This document shows positions 1-6,611 of a DNA stretch of 29,071 bases, one piece after another. Source of the stretch: DASWKG01 sp036396755 (lineage in GTDB: Bacteria; Actinomycetota; UBA4738; CALAEC01); assembly GCA_036396755.1 (NCBI GenBank), contig DASWKG010000007.1, positions 1 through 29,071 of the forward strand, in the 5' to 3' direction. Both the position numbers and the translations under genes were made by a program. Below the pieces are notes generated by a model. It ran no database searches, was not told the DNA's origin, and saw only the letters and a list, made by a program, of their open reading frames with translations. The first letter of the stretch is position 1. Each line of letters begins with the position of its first letter.

Positions 1-227
1 TGGACCGGGAACGTGCGCTCCACGCCGACGCCGAACGAGATCTTGCGGACGGTGAAGGTCTCCTGCAGCCCGCCGCCCTGGCGGCGGATCACGACGCCCT
101 GGAAGACCTGGACGCGCTCGCGGCCGGCCTCGACGACCCGGACATGCACACGGACGGTGTCCCCTGCGCGGAACGGGGGGATGTCCGTGCGCAGGTAAGC
201 CTTGTCGACGAGATCGGTCGCTTTCAT
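1..227 (-). CDS. rplS: 50S ribosomal protein L19, partial (C-terminus off the left edge)
   Basis: Reading the minus strand from the ATG at 227 gives about 75 residues beginning MKATDLVDKAYLRTD and continuing through VFQGVVIRRQGGG and ETFTVRKISFGVGVERTFP. These are hallmark L19 segments. L19 sits at the interface of the 50S and 30S subunits. The usual length is about 115 residues, so roughly the last third is missing because the window ends. It is the last visible gene of the rpsP-khpA-rimM-trmD-rplS operon, which is a standard bacterial order. No convincing Shine-Dalgarno precedes the ATG. An extended -10-like sequence lies 12 bases upstream, so the gene may have its own very short leader as well as read-through from trmD. 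Confidence 0.93.
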   Translation of the reverse strand, partial: MKATDLVDKAYLRTDIPPFRAGDTVRVHVRVVEAGRERVQVFQGVVIRRQGGGLQETFTVRKISFGVGVERTFPV

Positions 228-239
228 GGCGGGAGTCCG

Positions 240-248
240 ATGATAGCA
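240..248 (-). promoter_or_regulatory. candidate extended -10 (TGCTATCAT) for rplS
   Basis: On the minus strand TGCTATCAT matches the TGn-TAnnAT extended -10 form. It lies in the 32-bp gap between the trmD stop and the rplS ATG, with 12 bases between hexamer and start codon. No -35 is evident. It closely resembles the element before rpmB (TGCTACCAT). Initiation about 7 bases downstream would leave a leader of only a few bases. Confidence 0.35.
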
Positions 249-259
249 GGCGCCTCCGG

Positions 260-955
260 CTAGCCTGCCTGCTCGTCTCCCATGCGTTCCAGCAGGTCGG
301 GGCGGTTGCGGCGGGTCTTCTCGAGCGCCGCGTCCCGTCGCCACCGCTCGATCTCGGCGTGGTTGCCCGACAGGAGCACCTCCGGCACCCGCATCCCTGC
401 GAACTCGGCCGGACGCGTGTAGTGCGGGTGGTCCAGCAGGCCGCCCTCGCCGAACGAGTCGCGTTCGTGCGACTCCTCCCTGCCGATGACGCCCGGAACC
501 AGCCTGGTCACGGCCTCGATCACCACGAGGGCCGGAAGCTCTCCGCCGGAGAGCACGTAATCCCCGATCGAGACCTCCTGCGCGGGCAGGCCCTCCACGA
601 CCCGCTCGTCGACGCCCTCGTAGCGGCCGGCGATGAGGACCAGGTGCCGCTCGGAGGCGAGCTCCCCCACCAGGTCCTGGTCGAGTCGGCGCCCCGCGGG
701 CGACAGCAGGATCACGCGGCCACGGTCGTCGCCGAGCGACCGGACCGCCGCGAACACCGGCTCCGGCTTCATGACCATCCCGGGCCCGCCGCCGTAGGCC
801 TCGTCGTCGACCTGCCGGTGCTTGTCGGTGGCGAAGGTCCGGAGGTCGTGCACGCGGACATCGACGACGCCGGCGTCGATCGCCTTGCCGAGCAGGCTGG
901 CCCGCAGCGGTCCCTCCAGGATCTCGGGGAAGATCGTGAAGACGTCGATCCGCAC
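260..955 (-). CDS. trmD: tRNA (guanine-N1)-methyltransferase TrmD
   Basis: TrmD transfers a methyl group from S-adenosylmethionine to N1 of G37 in tRNAs, which prevents +1 frameshifting. The 231-residue protein starts MRIDVFTIFPE. It contains GRYEGVDERV and SIGDYVLSGGE, the trefoil-knot SAM-binding region, and a DHPHYTRP segment near residue 185, all diagnostic of the family. The start codon is GTG at 955 and is fixed by the conserved N-terminus. GAAGG directly abuts the start, so the ribosome site is not ideal. The length is typical. The gene follows rimM after 19 bases and precedes rplS after 32 bases, as in most bacteria. It is cytoplasmic. Confidence 0.97.
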   Translation of the reverse strand: MRIDVFTIFPEILEGPLRASLLGKAIDAGVVDVRVHDLRTFATDKHRQVDDEAYGGGPGMVMKPEPVFAAVRSLGDDRGRVILLSPAGRRLDQDLVGELASERHLVLIAGRYEGVDERVVEGLPAQEVSIGDYVLSGGELPALVVIEAVTRLVPGVIGREESHERDSFGEGGLLDHPHYTRPAEFAGMRVPEVLLSGNHAEIERWRRDAALEKTRRNRPDLLERMGDEQAG

Positions 956-974
956 CTTCGCAGGCTAACGCGGC

Positions 975-1493
975 TCAGCTCTCGGGCGTCGTGAGGCCGA
1001 GGACCTCGCGAACCACGATCCGCCGCGCGTCGACGTCGACCGAGACCACGACGTCGGCGATCGCGGGGATCAGCGTCTCGCGGCCATCGGCGTCGACCGC
1101 GCTCCATACGTCGTTCGCGGGCGTGTGGATCACGTCGCGGACCTCACCGAGCGACGTTCCCGTGTCGGTCTCGACGACGCACCCGATCAGCTGGTGGTCC
1201 CAGTATGACCCCTCCGGCAACGGCGGCGACTCGGACTCGGGGACGACGAGGTCGTGACCGACGAGCGGCTCGGCGGCCGTTCGATCGAGGATGCCGTCGA
1301 ACCGGACGAGCAACCGCCCTCGGTGCGTGCGCGCCTCCGACACCTCGAGCGGCCGGCCGTCGTCGAGGTAGAGCGCTGAGCCGGGCTCGAACCGCTCCGG
1401 AACCTCGGAGAGCACGAGCACCGCGACCTCGCCGGTGAGGCCGTGTGCGCGGGTGATGCGGCCGACCACGACGGTCGGCTCGCGCGGGTCCAC
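975..1493 (-). CDS. rimM: ribosome maturation factor RimM
   Basis: RimM helps assemble the head of the 30S subunit by binding protein S19. The 172-residue product has the N-terminal RimM barrel, with VVVGRITRAHGLTGEVAV at about residues 8-25. A C-terminal PRC-barrel domain includes EGSYWDHQLIGCVVETDTG and a DVWSAVDADGRETLIPAI stretch. Length is normal for the family. The GTG start at 1493 lies one base after the khpA stop, so translation is probably coupled. The position between khpA and trmD is the standard one. Confidence 0.95.
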   Translation of the reverse strand: MDPREPTVVVGRITRAHGLTGEVAVLVLSEVPERFEPGSALYLDDGRPLEVSEARTHRGRLLVRFDGILDRTAAEPLVGHDLVVPESESPPLPEGSYWDHQLIGCVVETDTGTSLGEVRDVIHTPANDVWSAVDADGRETLIPAIADVVVSVDVDARRIVVREVLGLTTPES

Positions 1494-1494
1494 G

Positions 1495-1725
1495 TCAGTC
1501 CGCGATATCGACGTGCACGTGCACGCCCTCGCGGATCGCCGCGATCTTGACGACCTGCCGGATCGCGCGAGCCGTGCGGCCGCCGCGCCCGATCACGCGG
1601 CCCATGTCCTCCTGATCCACTCGCAGGCGGAGCAGCACGCCCCGATCGTCGGTCGTCTCCTCCACGTTCACGGCGTCGGGGTTGTCCACGAGCTCGCTCG
1701 CGATGTACTCGAGGAGCTCCTTCAT
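1495..1725 (-). CDS. khpA: KH-domain RNA-binding protein KhpA
   Basis: The 76-residue protein is a single KH domain. IGRGGRTARAIRQVVK (about residues 46-61) contains the GxxG loop that contacts RNA. KhpA proteins are small cytoplasmic RNA binders; in Gram-positive bacteria they pair with KhpB/EloR and influence cell elongation and division. No khpB is visible here. The gene starts with ATG at 1725, two bases after the rpsP stop, and ends one base before the rimM start. This position between rpsP and rimM is the usual one in Actinobacteria and Firmicutes. The symbol rests on family and position; the regulatory role is known from other species only. Confidence 0.92.
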   Translation of the reverse strand: MKELLEYIASELVDNPDAVNVEETTDDRGVLLRLRVDQEDMGRVIGRGGRTARAIRQVVKIAAIREGVHVHVDIAD

Positions 1726-1727
1726 CG

Positions 1728-2042
1728 TCAGGAGGCGGCCTTCGCGCTCTTCGCGCCCTTCGTCGATGCGGAGCCCTTCGGCCGCTCGGCCTCGAACTTC
1801 TCCCAGATACCCGACTTCGTCAGCAGCACCTGCACGGCCTGGGACGGCTGCGCGCCCTTACGGAGCCAGTCGAGCGCCTTGGCCTCGTCGATGTCGATCA
1901 GTGACGGCTCGTCGAGCGGATGGTACTTGCCGATGTTCTCGATGAACCGACCGTCGCGCGGGCTGCGCTGATCGGCCACCACGACGCGGTAGAAGGGCCG
2001 CTTCTTGGCCCCCATCCGCATCAACCTGATCCTCGTCGCCAT
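1728..2042 (-). CDS. rpsP: 30S ribosomal protein S16
   Basis: The protein starts MATRIRLMRMGAKKRPFYR and continues VVVADQRSPRDGRFIENIG, a near-consensus S16 N-terminus. S16 binds 16S rRNA early in 30S assembly. At 104 residues it is slightly longer than the 80-90 residue core, because it carries a Lys/Ala/Ser-rich C-terminal tail (KGSASTKGAKSAKAAS), common in actinobacterial S16. It starts with ATG at 2042, 26 bases after the ffh stop, and leads the rpsP-khpA-rimM-trmD-rplS block. Confidence 0.97.
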   Translation of the reverse strand: MATRIRLMRMGAKKRPFYRVVVADQRSPRDGRFIENIGKYHPLDEPSLIDIDEAKALDWLRKGAQPSQAVQVLLTKSGIWEKFEAERPKGSASTKGAKSAKAAS

Positions 2043-2068
2043 GCTGTGCTTCTCCTCTCGGTCCGGGC

Positions 2069-3412
2069 TCAGAGCCCGGGGATGTTCGGCATGCCCGGCA
2101 GGCGAGGCATCCGCTTCCCACCCATCAACGACTTCATCATCTTGCGGGCCGCCTCGAACTCCTTCAGCAGGGAGTTCACGTCGGCCGTGGTGGTCCCCGA
2201 GCCGCGGGCGATCCGCAGGCGCCGGGACCCACCGATGATAGCGGGGTTGCGTCGCTCCTCCCTGGTCATGGACGAGATGATCGCCTCGGCCCGCGCGATC
2301 TGGCGGTCGTCGACCTGCGCCGCGAGGTCCTTGATCGCGTTCTTGCCGCCGGGCACGCCGGGCAGCATCGCCAGGATGTCCTGCAGCGGCCCGAGCTTCT
2401 TCATCTGCTGCATCTGCACGAGGAAATCCTCGAGCGTGAAGCTGGCGTCCGCGAGCTTCCTCGCGGTCTCGGCGGCCTGCTCCGCGTCGAGGTTGTCCTC
2501 CGCCTTGTCGATCAGCGACAAGACGTCGCCCATCCCGAGGATCCGCGACGCCATCCGGTCGGGGTAGAACGGTTCGAGGTCCGCCGTCCTCTCACCCGTC
2601 CCGACGAAGAAGACCGGGCGGCCGGTGACGGCGGTGATCGACAGCGCCGCGCCGCCGCGCGAGTCGCCGTCGATCTTCGTCAGGACGAAGCCGGTCGTGT
2701 CGACCTCACGCATGAACGCACGCGCCTGCACGACGGCGTCCTGTCCGGTCATCGAGTCGCACGCCATCAGCACGTGATGCGGACCGATAGCGTCCTTCAC
2801 GCGCCGCGCCTCGCGCATCATCTCCTCGTCGACGTGCAGCCGGCCGGCCGTGTCGACGATCACCACGTCGCTCCCGCTCCGGTCCGCCTGCTTGAGCGCG
2901 TTCTTCGCGACCCTGACGGCGTCCTTCCCGTCGGACACCACCGGGACGCCGATCTCGTCACCGAGCGTGAAGAGCTGATCGATCGCGGCGGGCCGCTGGA
3001 GGTCTGCGGCGACGAGCAGCGGATGCTTGCCCTTCTCCTTCAGCATCCGGGCGAGCTTGGCCGACGCCGTCGTCTTCCCCGAGCCCTGGACGCCGGCCAT
3101 CATGATCACGGCCGGTCGCACCGACGGCAGGGCGAACGGCACCTGCGTGCCGCCGAGCGTCCGCTGGAGCTCCTCGCGGACGACCTTCACGACCTGCTGA
3201 CCGGGCGTGAGGCTCTTCATGACCTCCTCGGACAGCGCTCGCTCGCGCACCCGCCCGACCAGGTCGTCGGCGACCTCGATCGCGACGTCGGCCTCCAGCA
3301 GTGCCGTGCGGATCTCCCCGAGCGCCGCGTCCACCTGCTTGGGGTGGAGCTTGCCTCGGCTGCGGAGCTTCTTGAAGACCGCGTTCAGGCGGTCGGTCAA
3401 TGTGTCGAACAT
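2069..3412 (-). CDS. ffh: signal recognition particle protein Ffh (SRP54 GTPase)
   Basis: Ffh binds signal sequences and 4.5S RNA and delivers ribosomes to FtsY at the membrane. From the ATG at 3412 the 447-residue product has the N-domain helix bundle (MFDTLTDRLNAVFKKL). The G domain follows, with P-loop GVQGSGKTT near residue 107, DTAGRLHVDEEMM, and TKIDGDSRGGAALS. The C-terminal methionine-rich M domain holds FLVQMQQMKKLGPLQ and a Met/Pro tail (MPRLPGMPNIPGL). The open frame continues far upstream to 4624, but that part is antisense to the kinase gene and has no SRP similarity, so the conserved MFDTL start is used. Its partner ftsY is 2.2 kb downstream on the same strand. Confidence 0.96.
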   Translation of the reverse strand: MFDTLTDRLNAVFKKLRSRGKLHPKQVDAALGEIRTALLEADVAIEVADDLVGRVRERALSEEVMKSLTPGQQVVKVVREELQRTLGGTQVPFALPSVRPAVIMMAGVQGSGKTTASAKLARMLKEKGKHPLLVAADLQRPAAIDQLFTLGDEIGVPVVSDGKDAVRVAKNALKQADRSGSDVVIVDTAGRLHVDEEMMREARRVKDAIGPHHVLMACDSMTGQDAVVQARAFMREVDTTGFVLTKIDGDSRGGAALSITAVTGRPVFFVGTGERTADLEPFYPDRMASRILGMGDVLSLIDKAEDNLDAEQAAETARKLADASFTLEDFLVQMQQMKKLGPLQDILAMLPGVPGGKNAIKDLAAQVDDRQIARAEAIISSMTREERRNPAIIGGSRRLRIARGSGTTTADVNSLLKEFEAARKMMKSLMGGKRMPRLPGMPNIPGL

Positions 3413-3466
3413 AGGCAGTAGGTGCGGACGCGCCTGGTCCGAGCGCGCCCTGGACAGGAGAACGAG

Positions 3467-3472
3467 ATTGTA
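3467..3472 (-). promoter_or_regulatory. candidate -10 element (TACAAT) for the ffh-rplS operon
   Basis: TACAAT on the minus strand matches the vegetative -10 consensus at five of six positions. It lies 54 bases upstream of the ffh ATG, in the divergent ffh/kinase spacer. I see no good -35 at 16-18 bases. It is one of very few AT-rich hexamers in this spacer. Confidence 0.4.
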
Positions 3473-3493
3473 CCGACACGGAGGGAAGGCCCG

Positions 3494-5299
3494 GTGAGGG
3501 GGCCGGCCTCCGACGACCTGGCGAACGCCAAACGCCTGGAGCTCGGGCTGATCGGGCTGCGGTGGTTGACCGTCGCGTTCGCCGTCCTGCAGAGCGTGAC
3601 GACCGCTGCGAACCCCGACAGCGCCGCCGGGCACGTGCTGCCGATGGGGTTCGTCCTGGTGGCGATCCTGGCGATCGGCAACGTCGGCATCTCGATCGCG
3701 ACGGAGGGCGCGACCAGCGTCGATCGGTTGCGACGCGTCGGCCTCGTTGCGTTCGTGCTCGACATCGTGCTCGTCACGGCGCTCGTCTGGACGTACGCGA
3801 CCCCGGGGAACTCGCTCTGGGTGATCGCCTACGTCCTGCCGCTCGAGGGGGCGCTGCGGTTCGGGCTCGCGGGAGCGCTCGTCGCCGTGGCGGTGGCCGC
3901 CATCTCGGAGCCGATCCGTGAGCTCTACGGAACGGGGCAGGCCGAGCGGGCCGCCCAGCTGTCGGCGGTGGTGTTCCGGGTCGGCGTCGACCTGGTCGTC
4001 GGTGTGGTCGCCGGGTTGATGGCCCGCTCGATGCGACGCGACGCGCTGCTCGCGCGGGAACGCGCCACCCTCGCGGAGGACGCCGCGACCCTCGCCGGTG
4101 CGGCGGCGCGCCGGGAGGTGTCGGCCCGCCGGGAGGTGTCGGCGCTGCACGCGGCCGTACTCGCCGGTGTCGCTGCCGACGACGCGGCCTCGGCGGTCGC
4201 CTCGATGACGCGGTCGATCGCCCGAGACCTCGGGCTCGACACCCTCGCCATCCTGATCCTGGAGGGCGACCACCTCGTGGCGCGTGGCGTCCACGGCGAC
4301 CCCGGCTACGCCGTCGGCGATCAGATCGCGATCGCCGACACCGTCCCCGGTCGAGCGGCCACCACGCGGTCCGAGGTCGAGGGTCACCTGTCGATGTCGG
4401 AGGTCGCGATCCCGCTGCGGGTCGGGGACGCGCTGGTCGGCGTCCTGCACGAACGGCATCCGCTCGGGTCCGCCGAACCGGATCGGGTGGTGGTGCGAAC
4501 GCTCGCGGACCAGGTCGCGATGGTGGTCGAGGCCGCGCTGCTGCGCGACCGACAGGAGGAGATGCTGCGCCGGCTGGAGGACCTCGACGAGATGAAGTCG
4601 GACTTCGTCGCGATCACGAGCCACGAGCTCCGAACCCCGCTCGCGGCGATGCGTGGGTTCGTCAACACGCTCCTCGGGCGGATCGACTCCTTGTCATCCA
4701 TGGAGGTGCGCGAGTTCCTCGGGATCGTCGACATCCAGACCGATCGCCTGATCCACCTGGTGGAAGACCTGCTCGTCGTGACGAGGATCGAGGCCGGCAA
4801 GCTCTCGTTCGATGTGGAGGGCGTTCGAGCAGCGGAGCTCGTGGAGGAGGTCGTCCAGGGCCTCGACGAGCACGCAGATCGTGTGCAGACCGACATCCGG
4901 CTCGATCGGTTCGTCGCGGACGCACATCGCGTCGAACAGGTCCTCACGAACCTGCTCAAGAACGCGCTGAAGTTCTCGATGCCGCCGGAGCCGGTGTTGC
5001 TGTCGGCCAGCTCGGACGGCGGCCAGGCGGTCTTCCGCGTGAGCGATCGCGGCATCGGGATCGCCGCCGAGGATCTCGACCGGATCTTCGAGCGCTTCCA
5101 CCAGACGGACGCCGCCACCACACGGCGTGCGGAGGGCGCCGGCCTGGGCCTCTACATCACGAAGAAGCTCGTCGATGCGATGGGCGGCCGGATCGAGGTC
5201 GTATCCGTCCCCGGCGCCGGCTCGACGTTCACGGTGCGTCTTCCGATGGCCCGCCCGACAGCACCTTCTCGACCGTCCGCAACAGCGCGAGCGGGCTGA
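3494..5299 (+). CDS. membrane-bound sensor histidine kinase with GAF domain
   Basis: The GTG at 3494 is chosen because GGAGGGAAGG precedes it; an in-frame GTG at 3422 has no such site. The 601-residue protein has several hydrophobic segments (about residues 15-190), then a helical linker and a GAF-like domain (about 215-355). A HisKA domain follows with the phospho-acceptor His377 in SHELRTPL. The HATPase_c domain shows N-box NLLKNALKFS, G1 DRGIGI, F-box FERFHQ and G2 GAGLGLYI. It should autophosphorylate in response to an unknown signal, sensed by the membrane region or the GAF domain. The linker has a duplicated RREVSA unit. Its last 23 codons lie antisense to the end of the response regulator at 5229-5618, its likely partner. 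Confidence 0.9.
   Translation: MRGPASDDLANAKRLELGLIGLRWLTVAFAVLQSVTTAANPDSAAGHVLPMGFVLVAILAIGNVGISIATEGATSVDRLRRVGLVAFVLDIVLVTALVWTYATPGNSLWVIAYVLPLEGALRFGLAGALVAVAVAAISEPIRELYGTGQAERAAQLSAVVFRVGVDLVVGVVAGLMARSMRRDALLARERATLAEDAATLAGAAARREVSARREVSALHAAVLAGVAADDAASAVASMTRSIARDLGLDTLAILILEGDHLVARGVHGDPGYAVGDQIAIADTVPGRAATTRSEVEGHLSMSEVAIPLRVGDALVGVLHERHPLGSAEPDRVVVRTLADQVAMVVEAALLRDRQEEMLRRLEDLDEMKSDFVAITSHELRTPLAAMRGFVNTLLGRIDSLSSMEVREFLGIVDIQTDRLIHLVEDLLVVTRIEAGKLSFDVEGVRAAELVEEVVQGLDEHADRVQTDIRLDRFVADAHRVEQVLTNLLKNALKFSMPPEPVLLSASSDGGQAVFRVSDRGIGIAAEDLDRIFERFHQTDAATTRRAEGAGLGLYITKKLVDAMGGRIEVVSVPGAGSTFTVRLPMARPTAPSRPSATARAG
4109..4144 (+). repeat. 18-bp tandem duplication in the kinase linker (RREVSA x2)
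   Basis: Two adjacent 18-bp units, CGCCGGGAGGTGTCGGCC and the same with a final G, match at 17 of 18 positions. They are in frame and encode RREVSA twice. They fall in the predicted helical linker between the last membrane segment and the GAF domain of the kinase, so the second copy lengthens that helix by six residues. Confidence 0.9.
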
Positions 5300-5618
5300 A
5301 CGGCTTCGTGAAGTACTCGTCCGCGCCGAGTGACAGGACGTAGTTCCGACCCTCCTCGCCCACGGCGGTGATCACGATCACGCGGATGTCCCTCGTCCGT
5401 TCGTCCGCTTTCAGCTCCTTCAGCACCTCGGCCCCGCCGGCGCCCGGGATGTTCAGATCGAGGAACATCAGGTCGGGCGCGCGTTCGCGTGCGAGGTCGA
5501 GCGCCATCTGCCCGTCGGACGCCTCGCGGATCTCGAAGCCCTCGTGCTCCAGGATCAGCCGCATCGCCTCCCGCATCGTCGGGTGATCCTCGACGATCAG
5601 GATCTCCGCGCGCGCCAT
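5229..5618 (-). CDS. single-domain response regulator (CheY-like receiver)
   Basis: The 129-residue product is one receiver domain with no output domain. The acidic pair is E10/D11 (ILIVEDHP), the phospho-acceptor is D54 (LMFLDLNIPG), the switch residue is T84 (VIVITA) and the conserved lysine is K105 (FTKPFSP). It should relay phosphoryl groups and act by protein contact, not DNA binding. Its ATG at 5618 overlaps the ftsY stop by one base (TGATG), so the two are probably translationally coupled. The histidine kinase on the opposite strand converges on it and overlaps its 3' end by 71 bp, which makes that kinase the obvious partner. The target is unknown. Confidence 0.93.
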   Translation of the reverse strand: MARAEILIVEDHPTMREAMRLILEHEGFEIREASDGQMALDLARERAPDLMFLDLNIPGAGGAEVLKELKADERTRDIRVIVITAVGEEGRNYVLSLGADEYFTKPFSPLALLRTVEKVLSGGPSEDAP

Positions 5619-6589
5619 CAGCGTTCGAGGATCCGGTCGGCGAAGACCCCGGCGTCGAACGGCTCGAGGTCGTCGATCCCCTCCCCCATACCGACGAGCT
5701 TCACGGGGACGCCGAGGCGCTCGCGCACGGCGAGCAGGACGCCGCCCTTCGCGGTGCCGTCGAACTTCGTCAGGGCGACGCCGGTGACATCGACGGCCTC
5801 GGTGAACGCGGTCGCCTGCGCGATCCCGTTCTGTCCCGTCGTCGCGTCGAGGACCAGGAGGACCTCGTCCACCGAGCCGCCCGCCTTCTCGAGGACGCGC
5901 TTCACCTTGCGCAGCTCGTCCATCAGCGGCTGCCGGTTGTGCAGCCGGCCCGCGGTGTCGACGATCACCACGTCCATGTCGCGGGCGCGCGCGGCCTGCA
6001 CGGCGTCGAAGGCGACCGCGCCGGGGTCGGCGCCCCGCTGCTGAGAGATGACCTCGACCCCCGCACGCGTTCCCCACTCCTCCAGCTGCTCGGCGGCGGC
6101 CGCGCGGAACGTGTCGCTCGCGGCGAGCGCGACCGAACGGCCGCCCCCGGCGAGCCGCTTGGCGAGCTTGCCGATCGTCGTGGTCTTCCCGGTGCCGTTC
6201 ACGCCCACCACCATCAGCACGGCGAAGCCGGGCGGAACGACGAGCGGCGGATCGGACTCGAACACCGCCGCCACCTCGCGCTTGAGGAGCGCGGCCGGGT
6301 CGTCGCCCGGCTCGTAGGCCTCGCGGACGCGGGTGACCAGCTCCGCGGCCGGGCCCGGCCCGACGTCGGCCCGGATCAGGGCGTCCTCGAGCTCTCCCCA
6401 GCTCTCCTCCGAGGGAGCGCCCCGGAAGATGGAGCGGACGCGCGCGCCCAGGCTCTCGCGTGCTGCGGGCTTCGGCGCGCGCACGGGCGCGGGGCGTCTC
6501 CGCATGCGGCGGCCGACCAGCGCGGCGGCGACGAGCAGCGCGAGCGCCGCCAGGGCGACGACGATCTCCAACCCGATCCCTCCCGGCAT
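5618..6589 (-). CDS. ftsY: signal recognition particle receptor FtsY
   Basis: FtsY is the membrane receptor for the Ffh-ribosome complex and an SRP GTPase. The G domain shows P-loop GVNGTGKTTTIGKLA, DTFRAAAAEQLEEW, DTAGRLHNRQPLMDEL, TKFDGTAKGG and GMGEGIDDLEPFD. The ATG at 6589 is preferred because GGAGG lies about nine bases upstream; an open frame continues to 6637. From that start the protein has 323 residues. It begins with a hydrophobic helix at about residues 6-26 followed by an Arg-rich stretch, so it is probably membrane-anchored in place of the long acidic A domain of E. coli FtsY. It follows smc by 22 bases. Confidence 0.96.
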   Translation of the reverse strand: MPGGIGLEIVVALAALALLVAAALVGRRMRRRPAPVRAPKPAARESLGARVRSIFRGAPSEESWGELEDALIRADVGPGPAAELVTRVREAYEPGDDPAALLKREVAAVFESDPPLVVPPGFAVLMVVGVNGTGKTTTIGKLAKRLAGGGRSVALAASDTFRAAAAEQLEEWGTRAGVEVISQQRGADPGAVAFDAVQAARARDMDVVIVDTAGRLHNRQPLMDELRKVKRVLEKAGGSVDEVLLVLDATTGQNGIAQATAFTEAVDVTGVALTKFDGTAKGGVLLAVRERLGVPVKLVGMGEGIDDLEPFDAGVFADRILER

Positions 6590-6611
6590 GACGACAGCCT
6601 CCGGGGAGAAC

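Noticed and set aside
3422..3493. Upstream GTG at 3422 as kinase start
   Set aside because: It has no ribosome site and the added residues are Arg/Glu-rich with no conserved feature. GTG 3494 follows GGAGGGAAGG.
3413..4624. N-terminal extension of ffh to 851 residues
   Set aside because: The added part is antisense to the kinase and lacks SRP similarity. Ffh starts at the conserved MFDTL.
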